DNA of 60,199 nt from Frigoribacterium sp. Leaf186 (GTDB lineage: Bacteria; Actinomycetota; Actinomycetes; Actinomycetales; Microbacteriaceae). Location: contig NZ_LMPQ01000012.1 of NCBI RefSeq assembly GCF_001423905.1, positions 332,624 to 392,822 on the forward strand, in the 5' to 3' direction. Both the position numbers and the translations under genes were made by a program. This document shows positions 34,950-44,197 of the stretch, one piece after another (position 1 is the stretch's first letter; each line of letters opens with the position of its first letter). The notes under the pieces are model-generated. The model ran no database searches and had not been told where the DNA came from. It saw only the letters and a list, made by a program, of their open reading frames with translations.

Positions 34950-36485
34950 ATGTCAGCCAAGAAGCACGACAGCACGAAGCCCGCCCGACGGAAGCTCACG
35001 ACCGACGACGTCACCGTCGTCGAGGAGGGCCTGCTCAAGCGCGCGGTCAGCGCCGCCGCCCTCGGCAACGCCATGGAGTGGTTCGACTTCGGCGTCTACG
35101 CCTACATCACGACGACCATCGCCCAGGTGTTCTTCCCGCCGGGCAACGACGCGCTGAACATCCTGTTCACCTTCGGCACGTTCACCGCCGCGTTCATCGT
35201 GCGCCCGATCGGCGGTGCCTTCTTCGGCCCGCTCGGCGACCGCATCGGCCGGCAGAAGGTGCTCGCGCTGACCATGATCCTCATGGCCGCCGGCACCCTG
35301 GCGATCGGCCTGATCCCGTCGTACGCGACGATCGGCCTCTGGGCGCCCGTGCTGCTGTTGCTCGCCCGCCTGCTGCAGGGCTTCTCGACGGGCGGCGAGT
35401 ACGGAGGCGCGGCCACGTTCATCGCCGAGTACTCGCCCGACAAGCGTCGCGGCTTCATGGGCTCGTGGCTCGAGTTCGGCACGCTCGCCGGCTACGTGCT
35501 CGGCGCCTCGCTGGTGACCGGCCTGCAGCTCGGCATGAGCGAGGAGGCGCTGCTCGCCTGGGGTTGGCGCATCCCGTTCTTGATCGCCGGGCCGCTCGGC
35601 CTGATCGGCCTGTACCTGCGGCTCAAGCTCGAAGAGACCCCGGCGTTCCAGAAGCAGCAAGAAGAAGCCGCCGGCCGCGAGCACGTCAAGGTGCCGTTCG
35701 TGAAGCTGTTCGCCGAGAACTGGCGCGCGCTGATCGTGTGCATCGGTCTCGTGCTGGTCTTCAACGTCACCGACTACATGCTGCTGTCGTACATGCCGAC
35801 CTACCTGACCAACACGCTCGGACGCAGTGCGACCTCGGGCCTGCTGCTCGTCATCGTCGTGATGGTGCTGATGATGATCGTCATCACCTTCAGCGGACGC
35901 CTGAGCGACCGGTTCGGCCGCCGCCCGGTGCTGTTCGCCGGCTGCATCGGCTTCTTGGTGCTCTCGTGGCCCGCCCTCAAGCTCGTGCAGTCCGAGAGCA
36001 CGCCGCTCGTCTTCGTCGGCCTGCTGGTGCTCGGCCTCGTCCTCGTCACGTTCACCTCGACGATGCCCTCGACGCTGCCCGCGCTGTTCCCGACGATCAT
36101 CCGCTACGGCGCCCTGGCCATCGCCTTCAACGTGTCGGTCTCGCTGTTCGGCGGCACCACGCCGCTCGCGACCGAGGCGCTCGTCGTCTGGGCCGAGGGG
36201 CGGGGCTTCTCGTGGGCCCACGACATCCCGGCGTTCTACCTCATGGCCGCGGCCGTGATCGGCCTGGTCGCCGTGTGGTTCACGAAGGAGACCGCGAACG
36301 AGCCGCTGCTCGGTTCGGGCCCGTCGGTCGCCACCGACGACGAGGCGCGCGAGCTGGTCGAGGCCTACGCCGACGAGTCGAGCGAGGTCTCGACGTCGGA
36401 CTGGGGGCTCGAGTGGGCCCAGTCGGGTCTGATCGACGTCGTCGACCCGAAGGCCGCCGAGGCCGACGCCGCCCGCCGCGGCTGA
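34950..36485 (+). CDS. MFS transporter, metabolite:H+ symporter (ProP-like) family
   Basis: A 511-aa 12-helix carrier. The MHS-type hallmarks are NAMEWFDFGVYAY in helix 1, RPIGGAFFGPLGDRIGRQKVL between helices 2 and 3, LLQGFSTGGEYGGAATFIAEYSP in helix 4 and GRLSDRFGRRPVL between helices 8 and 9. Family members import proline/betaine, citrate or dicarboxylates with protons; the substrate here is unknown. The C-terminal tail is long and acidic, as in osmosensing ProP, but no clear coiled coil is visible. The upstream interval has TAGGCT near 34880 as a candidate -10 box. Confidence 0.9.
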   Translation: MSAKKHDSTKPARRKLTTDDVTVVEEGLLKRAVSAAALGNAMEWFDFGVYAYITTTIAQVFFPPGNDALNILFTFGTFTAAFIVRPIGGAFFGPLGDRIGRQKVLALTMILMAAGTLAIGLIPSYATIGLWAPVLLLLARLLQGFSTGGEYGGAATFIAEYSPDKRRGFMGSWLEFGTLAGYVLGASLVTGLQLGMSEEALLAWGWRIPFLIAGPLGLIGLYLRLKLEETPAFQKQQEEAAGREHVKVPFVKLFAENWRALIVCIGLVLVFNVTDYMLLSYMPTYLTNTLGRSATSGLLLVIVVMVLMMIVITFSGRLSDRFGRRPVLFAGCIGFLVLSWPALKLVQSESTPLVFVGLLVLGLVLVTFTSTMPSTLPALFPTIIRYGALAIAFNVSVSLFGGTTPLATEALVVWAEGRGFSWAHDIPAFYLMAAAVIGLVAVWFTKETANEPLLGSGPSVATDDEARELVEAYADESSEVSTSDWGLEWAQSGLIDVVDPKAAEADAARRG

Positions 36486-36519
36486 GCCGGCTCGCCTCCC
36501 GCGCCGGCTCGCCTCCCGC
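36486..36519. repeat. 17-bp tandem duplication directly after the MFS stop codon
   Basis: Two identical units GCCGGCTCGCCTCCCGC occupy 36486-36502 and 36503-36519, beginning at the base after the stop codon and ending 6 bp from the stop codon of the convergent ABC gene. Confidence 0.92.
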
Positions 36520-36524
36520 GCCCG

Positions 36525-38327
36525 TCAGGGGCGGGCGGCGAGCAGGGCCCGGGTGTGTGCGTGCCGTGGGCGGCCGAAGACGTCGGCCGTGCGACCCTGC
36601 TCGACGATCCGGCCCTCGTGCATGACGGCCACCCGGTCGGACATGTGCTCGACGACGTCCAGGTCGTGCGAGATGAACACGTAGGCGAGCCCGTCCTCAC
36701 GTTGCAGCTCGTCGAGCAGGTCGAGCACCTGGGCCTGCACCGAGACGTCGAGCGCCGAGACCGGCTCGTCGCAGACGACCACCCGGGGCCGCGGGGCGAG
36801 CGCCCGGGCGATCGCGACCCGCTGCCGTTGGCCGCCCGACAACGTGTCGGGTCGGCGTGCGGCCGTGTCGGCCGCGAGCCCGACCCGGCCCAGCAGGGCG
36901 ACGACCTCGGCTTCGACCGGCCGCAGGCGCGTCTGACGGCCGGCCGTCAGGGCGTCGGCGAGCAGCCTGCCCACCGTGAAGCGCGGGTCGAACGAGCTCG
37001 CCGGGTCCTGGTAGATCGCGCCGAGGTCGCCCCGGCGGGGACGTCGGTCGCGCTCGCGGGCCGGGGCCCAGGGGGCTCCGAGCAGCTCGACCGTCCCGGC
37101 GTCGGGATCGTCGAGGCCGAGCAACAGGCGGGCCGTCGTGGTCTTGCCCGAACCCGAGGCACCGACGAGGCCGAGGGTCTCGCCCGCCTGCAGCGAGAGC
37201 GAGACGTCGTCGACGGCGACCCGGTCGGGGCCCCGGCGAGCCGGGAAGACCCGTCGCAGACCGCTCGCGACGAGGACGGCCTCGGCCGGGGCAGTCGTCG
37301 AGGGGACGGGCGCCACCGAGGCGACGGGAGTCGCTGAGGCGACGGGCGCCGCCGAGGCGACGGGAGTCGCTGACGCGACGGGCGCCACCGAGCCGGCTGC
37401 GCCTCCTGCCGGGGGTGCGACGGACGCGACCGGCGTCGCGGACCCGCGCGCGCCTCCTGCAGGCGGACCCTTGGGGGCCGTGGAGCCGGACAGGCGCCGA
37501 CCTCGCGGCGCACCCCCGGGCAGCGCCGCCACGAGCATGCGCGTGTAGTCGGCCTGCGGGGCGTCGAGCACGGCGGCCGTGGGGCCCTGTTCGACGACGC
37601 GTCCGTCGCGCATGACGACGACGCGGTCGGCCAGGCGACGGACGACGCCGAGGTCGTGGCTGATGGCGAGGACGGCCGTCCCGCCGTCGCGCAGGGCCGC
37701 GAGTCGGTCGACGACCACTCGCTGCACCTCGGAGTCCAGCGCGGTCGTGGGTTCGTCGGCCACGATCAGCCCGGGTCGCAGGGCGAGCGCCGCCGCGATG
37801 AGGGCCCGCTGGCGGAGGCCGCCCGACAGCTCGCCCGACCGGAGCGCCCGACGTGCCTCGGGGTCGGGCATGCCCACCTCGGTGAGCACCTCGAGCACGC
37901 GGGCCCGACGCTCGGCCGGCGACAGGCGGGTGTGCAGCCGCAGGGCGTCGTCGATCTCGCGCCCGACCGGACGCAGCGGGTCGAGCGAGACCAGGGCGTC
38001 CTGCAGCACGAGCCCGATGCGCGGGCCACGCAGCCGTCGCCACCGACGCTCGGTCAGCGTCAGCAGGTCGTCCTCGCCGAGTCGGAGTGCCTCGGCAGTG
38101 ACCGTTCCGCCGGTCAACCCCAGCAGGGCCCGCGCGGTCACGCTCTTGCCCGAGCCGGACTCGCCGACGAGCGCCACGCACTCGCCGGGGCGCAGCGAGA
38201 ACGACACGTCGTCGACGGCCGTGACCCCGTCGAACGCGACGTGCAGGTGGTCGACGACGAGGTCGTCCGAGGAGGCGCGGCGGTCGTCGCCGCTCAGGGC
38301 CCCGGGCCCCGAGGCGGTCGGGTTCAC
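36525..38327 (-). CDS. dual ATP-binding protein of a peptide/nickel-type ABC transporter (DppD-DppF fusion)
   Basis: A 600-aa protein with two complete ABC domains. Domain 1 has Walker A GESGSGKS and signature ELSGGLRQRALIAAALAL; domain 2 has GASGSGKT and TLSGGQRQRVAIARALAP, then VVCDEPVSALDVSVQAQ. Both match the oligopeptide/nickel import subfamily, so one gene replaces separate DppD and DppF subunits. The linker is a V-A-S-A-T-P type six-residue repeat encoded by 18-bp units. The GTG start overlaps the permease stop codon (GTGA), fixing the start. Last gene of a four-gene operon. Confidence 0.93.
   Translation of the reverse strand: MNPTASGPGALSGDDRRASSDDLVVDHLHVAFDGVTAVDDVSFSLRPGECVALVGESGSGKSVTARALLGLTGGTVTAEALRLGEDDLLTLTERRWRRLRGPRIGLVLQDALVSLDPLRPVGREIDDALRLHTRLSPAERRARVLEVLTEVGMPDPEARRALRSGELSGGLRQRALIAAALALRPGLIVADEPTTALDSEVQRVVVDRLAALRDGGTAVLAISHDLGVVRRLADRVVVMRDGRVVEQGPTAAVLDAPQADYTRMLVAALPGGAPRGRRLSGSTAPKGPPAGGARGSATPVASVAPPAGGAAGSVAPVASATPVASAAPVASATPVASVAPVPSTTAPAEAVLVASGLRRVFPARRGPDRVAVDDVSLSLQAGETLGLVGASGSGKTTTARLLLGLDDPDAGTVELLGAPWAPARERDRRPRRGDLGAIYQDPASSFDPRFTVGRLLADALTAGRQTRLRPVEAEVVALLGRVGLAADTAARRPDTLSGGQRQRVAIARALAPRPRVVVCDEPVSALDVSVQAQVLDLLDELQREDGLAYVFISHDLDVVEHMSDRVAVMHEGRIVEQGRTADVFGRPRHAHTRALLAARP
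37300..37389. repeat. 18-bp tandem repeat in the inter-domain linker of the ABC ATPase
   Basis: Five consecutive 18-bp units (37300, 37318, 37336, 37354 and 37372) alternate between two close variants and encode six-residue Val/Pro/Ala/Ser linker repeats. The units at 37318 and 37354 are identical. Confidence 0.85.
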
Positions 38328-39217
38328 GATCGTCCCCCCTGCCCGCGTCGGGCGAGACCGCGACCCAGCACGGTCGCCGACGCGGCCGTCAGGACGACGG
38401 CGAGGCCGGGGAAGACGGTCATCCACCAGGCGAGGGCGAGGTAGGTGCGCCCGGCGGACAGCATGGCGCCCCACTCGGGCGCCGGCGGAGGCGACCCGAG
38501 CCCGAGGTAGCTCAGCGACGACGCCCAGACGACGGCCTGGCCGAGGCCCAGCGTGGCGAGCACCACCACCGGCGCGAGCGCGTTCGGCAGCACGTGACGC
38601 ACCAGCACGACGGCGGGGCGACGGCCGAGCACCGTCGCGGCCTCGACCATCGGCGACCGGCGGACGGCCGCCACCTGGCTGCGGACGATGCGGGCGTACC
38701 CGGGCGCCGTCGCGAGGCCGACGGCGATCGTCGCGGGCACGGCCCCGGGCCCGGTGAACGCGATCACGACGAGTGCGAGCAGCAGGCCGGGCAGGGCGAA
38801 CAGCACCTCGAGCACCCGGCTGACGCCCGCGTCGGTCGCCCGTCCCGCCCAGCCCCGACCCCCGAGGCCGGCCAGCACGCCGAGCGCGACGCCGAGGCCG
38901 GTGCCGATCACCGTGGCGACGAGACCGATGGTGAGCGAGGCGCCGGCGCCGTGCACGACGCGGGTCCACACGCCTCGCCCCGACTCGTCGGTGCCGAGGG
39001 GGTGCGCGAGCGACGGGGCGGCGAAGGCGTCGACCGGCGACACGGCCAGCGGGTCTCCGGGGGCCAGCAGGCCGGGCGCGACGGCCATCGCCACGACGAG
39101 CAGCAGGAGGGCCGCGGCGACCGTCTCGGCCGCACCGAGCGGCAGGCGTCGCCGGGCGCGGGACGAGGAGGCGCGGGTCGCTTCGCCACCCCGGGGCAGG
39201 TCGGGCAGCGCGGTCAC
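38324..39217 (-). CDS. ABC transporter permease, DppC/OppC type
   Basis: A 297-aa inner-membrane permease with about six helices. The LGTDESGRGVWTRVVHGAGASLTIGL block is characteristic of DppC-like subunits and the EAA loop reads EAATVLGRRPAVVLVRHVLPNALAPV. It starts at GTG 39217, which overlaps the preceding permease stop codon by GTGA. It pairs with the DppB-type subunit to form the translocation pore. Confidence 0.92.
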   Translation of the reverse strand: MTALPDLPRGGEATRASSSRARRRLPLGAAETVAAALLLLVVAMAVAPGLLAPGDPLAVSPVDAFAAPSLAHPLGTDESGRGVWTRVVHGAGASLTIGLVATVIGTGLGVALGVLAGLGGRGWAGRATDAGVSRVLEVLFALPGLLLALVVIAFTGPGAVPATIAVGLATAPGYARIVRSQVAAVRRSPMVEAATVLGRRPAVVLVRHVLPNALAPVVVLATLGLGQAVVWASSLSYLGLGSPPPAPEWGAMLSAGRTYLALAWWMTVFPGLAVVLTAASATVLGRGLARRGQGGRS

Positions 39218-40164
39218 GTCGCGCGCCCCCTCGGGTCGACGGCCCGCTCGGCCAGGTCGCCGAGCGCGACGACCACGACGTAGGCCAGGGCCGAGACCAG
39301 GGCGACGCCGGTGACGAGGGGGATGTCGCGCAGCGTGACGGCCCCGAGCAGGGTGCGGCCGAGCCCCGGACGGGCGAACACCGACTCGACGACGACGGCG
39401 CCGCTCAGCAGCGAGCCGAACGCCCAGCCCGACAGGGCGAGCCCGGGCAGGGCCGCGTGACGCAGCAGGTGACGGGCGAACAGTCCGGACGGGCTCTCGC
39501 CCCGCGCCCGTGCCGAGACCGTGAACGGCGTCGTGGCCGCGTCCAGCAGCGAGTCGCGGGTGACCTGCCCGAGGAACCCGGCGACGGGGATCGCCAGGGT
39601 GACGACCGGCAGCACGAGCCCGGCGGGCGTGCCCGTGCTCACCGGGGGCAGCAGGCCGAGCTCGGTGCTGAAGACGAGGATCAGCAGGCTGGCCAGCCAG
39701 AAGTGCGGCACCGCCGAGGCGACGACCTCGAGCCCGGACGACACCGTCGCGGCGACCCGGCCGCCGAGGGTCGCCCACCAGGCCGTGCCGATCGCCAGCA
39801 GCCAGGCCACGACGAGCGACAGCAGCGCGAGGCCGATCGTGCCGGGCAGCTGGTCGAGCAGCAGGCGGCCGACGTCGGTGCGCAACGAGTACGAGGTGCC
39901 GAGGTCGCCCGTCGCGAGCCTGCCGAGCTGGGCGAGGTACTGCACGAGCAGCGGCTGGTCGAGGCCGTACTGACGGCGCACCGTGTCGAGCGCCTCGGCC
40001 GACGCCTGCGACCCGGGCCCACCGAGGATCGCCTCGGCGGGGTCGCCCGGCACGAGGCGGATGGCGAAGAAGATCAGCGTCGCGACCGCCCAGAGCACGA
40101 AGACGGCGCCCAGCAGGCGGCCGACCAGCCACCGCCCGGCCCGTCGCCAGCGCCCCGGACGCAC
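39214..40164 (-). CDS. ABC transporter permease, DppB/OppB type
   Basis: A 316-aa permease. The N-terminal RLLGAVFVLWAVATLIFFAIRLVPGDPAEAILG segment is the DppB signature, and the EAA-like loop contains RARGESPSGLFARHLLRHAALP. The GTG at 40164 is preferred because it lies 5 nt after the binding-protein gene and the first helix starts soon after; longer upstream starts would overlap that gene. Substrate specificity (peptide, nickel or sugar) is not readable. Confidence 0.9.
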   Translation of the reverse strand: MRPGRWRRAGRWLVGRLLGAVFVLWAVATLIFFAIRLVPGDPAEAILGGPGSQASAEALDTVRRQYGLDQPLLVQYLAQLGRLATGDLGTSYSLRTDVGRLLLDQLPGTIGLALLSLVVAWLLAIGTAWWATLGGRVAATVSSGLEVVASAVPHFWLASLLILVFSTELGLLPPVSTGTPAGLVLPVVTLAIPVAGFLGQVTRDSLLDAATTPFTVSARARGESPSGLFARHLLRHAALPGLALSGWAFGSLLSGAVVVESVFARPGLGRTLLGAVTLRDIPLVTGVALVSALAYVVVVALGDLAERAVDPRGRAT

Positions 40165-40168
40165 CCGG

Positions 40169-41806
40169 TCAGCTCGCCCGGTAGGCGTCGTACATCGTCG
40201 GGGCCTGGACCGTCGGCAGGGCGCGGACCCCCTGGACGGCCGAGCGCACGAGGTAGTGGTTCTGCTGATCGTAGAGCGGCAGCACATGCCACCCCTCGAG
40301 GATGGCCTGCTGTGCCTGCTGGTAGAGGTCGGCCCGTTCGTCGGCGTCGCTCGTCTCGGAGGCGCGGGTCAGCAGGTCGTCGAGGGTCGGGTCGTCGGTC
40401 TGCGACAGGTTGGCGAAGTAGCCGCTCGGAGCCGGGGTGATGCCGGCGCTGTCGTAGAGGATGCGGAGGACGTCGGGCCCGACCTTCGTGTACGGCGCGC
40501 TGACCAGGTCGTACTCGTTCGCGGCGAGGGCCCCGTACCAGCTCGACAGGTCGAGGGGTTCGAGGGTGACGTCGAAGCCGAGGTCCTTCGCCCCGGCCTG
40601 CACCTGCTCGAACAGGGACTGTTCGGCGGGGATCGACTGGTTCGTGCTGACCGGGAACGTCGCGGCGAGGCGCACGCCGTCCTTGGTGCGGTAGCCGTCC
40701 GCGTCGCGCGTCGTCCACCCGGCCTGGTCGAGCAGGTCGTTCGCGGCGTCGGCGTCGACGTCGAAGAGCGACTCGTCCGAGAAGGCCAGGGGCTCGACGC
40801 TCGACAGCGGGCTGTACGACCGGTCGGCCGTGCCGAAGAAGAGCGAGTCGATGCCGGAGTCGACGTCAACGCCGCGGATGAACGCCTCGCGGACCGTCGG
40901 ATCGTCGAACGGTGCCTTGCCGGCGTTGAGCTCGATGCGGTTGGAGGCGCCGGGACGCGGGGCGTCGATCTCGTCGAGGGAGTCGTCCTTCGCCGCGGCG
41001 ACGAGGGTGTCGGGCTGCGCGTTGTCGATCACGTCGACCTGGCCGGCCTGGAGGGCGGCGTAGCGGGAGGCCGAGTCGGGGATGAAGCGCCAGACGATCT
41101 CGTCGAGGTAGGCCGGGCCCTGGTGCCCGGCGTCGGCCGGGGGAGAGGTGTAGTCGTCGTTCCGGGTGAGCACGACCTGTTGCTGCTTCGTCCACGAGTC
41201 GACGACGAACGGCCCCGTGCCGACCGGCGACTCGCAGTTGACCTCCTGCGTGCGGGTCAGGGCCTCGGGGGACTCCATGGCGAGCCACGGCTGCGACAGC
41301 GACTCGAGCAGGGCGCTGTCGGGTGCGCTGAGGTCGAAGCGGGCCGTCCGGTCGTCGACCGCCTCGACGCCCGTGACCTTGCCGAGGGCGAGGTACCCCG
41401 TCGACGACAGGGTCGTGGGGTCTTGCAGGTGGGCGACGTTGGCGGCCACCGCGGCGGCGTCGAACGGGGTGCCGTCGGTGAAGGTGACGCCCTGCTTCAG
41501 CGTGAAGGTCCAGCTGAGGCCGTCGTCGCCCTCCTGCCACGAGTCGGCGAGCCACGGCACGACGTCGCCGTTCGCGTCCTTCGAGACGAGCGATTCGAGG
41601 TACTGGGTCGACACGAGGGCCTGGGGGTAGTTGCCGCCGACGTGCGGGTCGAGGCACGTGGGCTCGGCGTCGCCCGACGCGTAGGTGAGCGTGCCGCCCG
41701 AGACCGGGGCGGACGAGGCGTCGGGTTCGCCGCCGTTGGTGCACCCGGCGAGCACGAGGCTCGCGACGGCGGTGGCGGCGATCAAGGCGGGCAGGCGACT
41801 GCGCAT
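40169..41806 (-). CDS. ABC transporter substrate-binding lipoprotein (SBP family 5)
   Basis: A 545-aa extracytoplasmic binding protein anchored by lipid at the L-A-G-C lipobox (about residues 19-22). The family 5 signature region reads WTFTLKQGVTFTDGTPFDAAAV; an N-terminal GGTLTYASGDAEPTCLDPH stretch and the C-terminal LPLYDQQNHYLV are typical of peptide/nickel binding proteins. It heads the operon whose permeases and ATPase follow. It is divergent from a TetR regulator, which is the natural candidate for controlling it. Confidence 0.93.
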   Translation of the reverse strand: MRSRLPALIAATAVASLVLAGCTNGGEPDASSAPVSGGTLTYASGDAEPTCLDPHVGGNYPQALVSTQYLESLVSKDANGDVVPWLADSWQEGDDGLSWTFTLKQGVTFTDGTPFDAAAVAANVAHLQDPTTLSSTGYLALGKVTGVEAVDDRTARFDLSAPDSALLESLSQPWLAMESPEALTRTQEVNCESPVGTGPFVVDSWTKQQQVVLTRNDDYTSPPADAGHQGPAYLDEIVWRFIPDSASRYAALQAGQVDVIDNAQPDTLVAAAKDDSLDEIDAPRPGASNRIELNAGKAPFDDPTVREAFIRGVDVDSGIDSLFFGTADRSYSPLSSVEPLAFSDESLFDVDADAANDLLDQAGWTTRDADGYRTKDGVRLAATFPVSTNQSIPAEQSLFEQVQAGAKDLGFDVTLEPLDLSSWYGALAANEYDLVSAPYTKVGPDVLRILYDSAGITPAPSGYFANLSQTDDPTLDDLLTRASETSDADERADLYQQAQQAILEGWHVLPLYDQQNHYLVRSAVQGVRALPTVQAPTMYDAYRAS

Positions 41807-41940
41807 GGGGCTCCGGGCGTGAGGGGGCGGTGCGGGGGGAGGGGGAGGTCGGGAGCGGTCGGCCGGGCCGACCAGGGAGTCGGCATTGCTGGACCGGGTG
41901 CAACAAGTGCGCCGTCAAGTCTAGCGGCATGATGGTCTCC

Positions 41941-42573
41941 ATGTCCGATGGCCCTGGTCCGACCCGCCCGAGGCGTCCCGTCGGACGACCCCGACGGTCG
42001 TCCGCCGAGATGTTGGCCGACGCCGCCGCCGAACTCTTCCTCGAGAACGGTTACGCCCGCACGACGGTCGACGACATCGCCCGCAGGGCCGGCGTCAGCC
42101 GGGGCACCTTCTTCAACTACTTCGAGGCGAAGTCCGACCTGTTCTGGCTCGATCTCGACGAGAGCCTGGCCGGCCTCGACGAGCTGCTGCGCGCCTCCTC
42201 GTCTCTCTCTCCGGTGCGCGCCGTCGAGGCGGCGCTCGTGGCGCTCGCCGAGGCGCACGACCCCGAGCGGGTGCCCTGGGCGCTGACCCAGTCCGAGGCC
42301 ATGGCACTGGGGGACGATCTCGTCGCGTCCGCGGCGGTCCGCTTCGTCCGGCAGCAGGCGGTCGTCGCGTCGTACGTCGCCGAGCGCACGGGCCGCGACC
42401 GGCCGGACCTCTCGGCCCAGGTTGTCGGGTCGACCCTCGTCGCCGCGGCGTCTGCGGCCGTCGCGACGTGGGCCAGGGCCGGGGTGTCGCGGGGCGGACT
42501 GGGGCCCGTCGTGGCGGCGGCCGTCGGGCCCGTCGCCGACGGGCTGGCGGCCCGGGAGGCGCGCTCGGCCTAG
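41941..42573 (+). CDS. TetR/AcrR-family transcriptional regulator
   Basis: A 210-aa regulator. The N-terminal DNA-binding domain reads ADAAAELFLENGYARTTVDDIARRAGVSRGTFFNYFEAKSDLF, a clear TetR helix-turn-helix; the C-terminal domain is a helical ligand pocket of unknown specificity. In-frame ATGs at 41929, 41932 and 41941 compete; 41941 is chosen as the closest to the conserved domain. It is divergent from the ABC operon, and the 122-134 bp between them is where its operator should lie, possibly around TTGC(N10)GCAA at 41886-41903. Its stop codon overlaps that of the gtrA-like gene. Confidence 0.9.
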   Translation: MSDGPGPTRPRRPVGRPRRSSAEMLADAAAELFLENGYARTTVDDIARRAGVSRGTFFNYFEAKSDLFWLDLDESLAGLDELLRASSSLSPVRAVEAALVALAEAHDPERVPWALTQSEAMALGDDLVASAAVRFVRQQAVVASYVAERTGRDRPDLSAQVVGSTLVAAASAAVATWARAGVSRGGLGPVVAAAVGPVADGLAAREARSA

Positions 42574-43079
42574 ACGGTCGTCGTCGGCGAGGTCGACGGG
42601 GACGTGGGCGAGAGGACGTCGACGAGCTCGGCGCGCTTGGGGAAGACCCACTTGTTCATGGCCCAGTACCGGAACACCATGGCGAGCAGGGTGCCGATGA
42701 TCGGCCCGCTGACGAAGTCGGCGATCTCTTGCGTGGCGAGCGAGACGTTCGGGACCTCGAGGCCGAGGCCGTAGCGCGACACGTAGGCGGGGGCCGAGTT
42801 GATCGCGACGCCGACGACGCTCACGATCACGAAGAGCAGCATCTCGTGCGCCGTGTGACGTTCGCCCCGATCGTCGAACGACCACTTCTTGTTCATCCAG
42901 TACGAGAAGACCGTCGCGACGATGATGCCGACGGCAAGGGCCGTGACGGGGTGCTGGGGGATGACGAACAGCTTGAGCCCGTAGTTGATCACCATGGTGA
43001 TCACGAAGCCGACGCCCCCGACGACGAGGAACCTCGCCGCGGAGGGATGCTCTCTCACGAGCTTGATGACTGCATGCAC
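42570..43079 (-). CDS. GtrA-like membrane protein
   Basis: A 169-aa protein with four hydrophobic helices and the GtrA pattern (RFLVVGGVGFVITMVINYGL, FSYWMNKKWSFDDRG, FRYWAMNKWVF). GtrA proteins are thought to help flip undecaprenyl-linked sugars for cell-wall glycan or O-antigen modification. A -10 TAGCGT lies 10 nt before the ATG on the minus strand. The C-terminus is a Ser/Pro/Thr tail. It converges with the tetR gene, and both stop codons use the same CTAG. Confidence 0.87.
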   Translation of the reverse strand: MHAVIKLVREHPSAARFLVVGGVGFVITMVINYGLKLFVIPQHPVTALAVGIIVATVFSYWMNKKWSFDDRGERHTAHEMLLFVIVSVVGVAINSAPAYVSRYGLGLEVPNVSLATQEIADFVSGPIIGTLLAMVFRYWAMNKWVFPKRAELVDVLSPTSPSTSPTTTV

Positions 43080-43141
43080 TGCACCACGCTAACCGAGGCA
43101 GGTCGCGAATGGCTGACAAAGGCCTGCCGAAGGGCCGGAGT

Positions 43142-44134
43142 TCACCCCCGAGAGGGGGTCGGCGTCACCCGCGACGCCGATGCGGGCGTCAGGCTCGGCT
43201 CGTCCGGCGTGGAGAGGGTGAGCACGGCTTCTTCGACGGCGTCGTGGTCTTCGAGCTCCCGCTCGACCCGGCGGAGCGCCACGGCGACGTGCTCCTCGCG
43301 GTCGTTGCCCGTCATGTCGACCGCGGCGACCAGGTAGAGCCTGCCGGGGCCCACGAACTCGGTGTGCAGGTACGTCACGCGAGCGATCTCGGGGCGGGTC
43401 AGGAGGCGCTCGAGGACGGTCGACTCGAGTTCGTCCGACGGGCTCTCGCCGACGAGGAACCTGCGGTTGCGGTCGACCAGCACGAGGGCCACGACGCCGA
43501 GCAGCACGCCGACCGCGATCGACCCGATCGCGTCGAACACCGCCGACCCGGTGACCTGGTGCAGGAAGATGCCGAGGAACGCGATGAGCAGTCCGACGAG
43601 GGCGGCCGCGTCCTCGGCGAAGACGGCCCGCAGGGTCGAGTTCGAGCTGCGCAGGACGAAGCGGAGGGTCGGGGTGCGCCGCTCGCGGGCCGAACCCCTG
43701 GCCTGTCGGAAGGCCTGCAGGAAGGACGTGCCCTCGAGGGCGAACGCGATCGCGAGCACGACGTAGTTGATCAGGTAGTTCTCGGCCTCTTCGTCGGCGG
43801 TGAGCTGCGAGATGCCGTGCTGGATCGAGACGACGGCGCCGACGGTGAACAGGCCGAAGGCCGCGAACATCGACCAGACGTAGGTCTCCTTGCCGTAGCC
43901 CAACGGGTGGGCGTCGTCCCGGCGCTTGACGCCGCGCTTGTCGGCGATGAAGAGGAAGACCTCGTTGCCCGTGTCCGCCCACGAGTGCGCCGACTCGGCG
44001 ACCATCGAGGCCGACCCCGTCAGGAACGCGGCGACCGTCTTGGCGACGGCGATCAACAGGTTGGCGAGGAACGCCACGATCACGGTGACCGTGCTCTCGG
44101 GCTTGGCCGGCGACGCGGACGGGGTGGAGGACAT
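43142..44134 (-). CDS. cation diffusion facilitator (CDF) family metal transporter
   Basis: A 330-aa divalent-metal exporter with about six helices. Metal-site residues of CDF proteins are visible in helix 2 (SASMVAESAHSWADTGNE) and in helix 5 (FAEDAAALVG), although the usual Asp/His set is partly replaced (Glu/His/Asp and Glu/Asp), a pattern seen in the ZnT9-like CDF group. A C-terminal cytoplasmic domain follows. The ATG at 44134 is preferred to upstream in-frame starts because the first helix follows directly. Likely substrates are Zn, Fe or Mn. Confidence 0.87.
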   Translation of the reverse strand: MSSTPSASPAKPESTVTVIVAFLANLLIAVAKTVAAFLTGSASMVAESAHSWADTGNEVFLFIADKRGVKRRDDAHPLGYGKETYVWSMFAAFGLFTVGAVVSIQHGISQLTADEEAENYLINYVVLAIAFALEGTSFLQAFRQARGSARERRTPTLRFVLRSSNSTLRAVFAEDAAALVGLLIAFLGIFLHQVTGSAVFDAIGSIAVGVLLGVVALVLVDRNRRFLVGESPSDELESTVLERLLTRPEIARVTYLHTEFVGPGRLYLVAAVDMTGNDREEHVAVALRRVERELEDHDAVEEAVLTLSTPDEPSLTPASASRVTPTPSRG

Positions 44135-44185
44135 GGCCTCGATCCTGCTCCTCGGGACGGCCTCGCGCCTCCTCGGCTCTGACGG

Positions 44186-44191
44186 TAGGAT
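44186..44191 (+). promoter_or_regulatory. -10 box of the ileS T-box transcript
   Basis: TAGGAT, just upstream of the T-box leader; transcription would start near 44198. No convincing -35 is seen. Confidence 0.5.
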
Positions 44192-44197
44192 CGAGCA

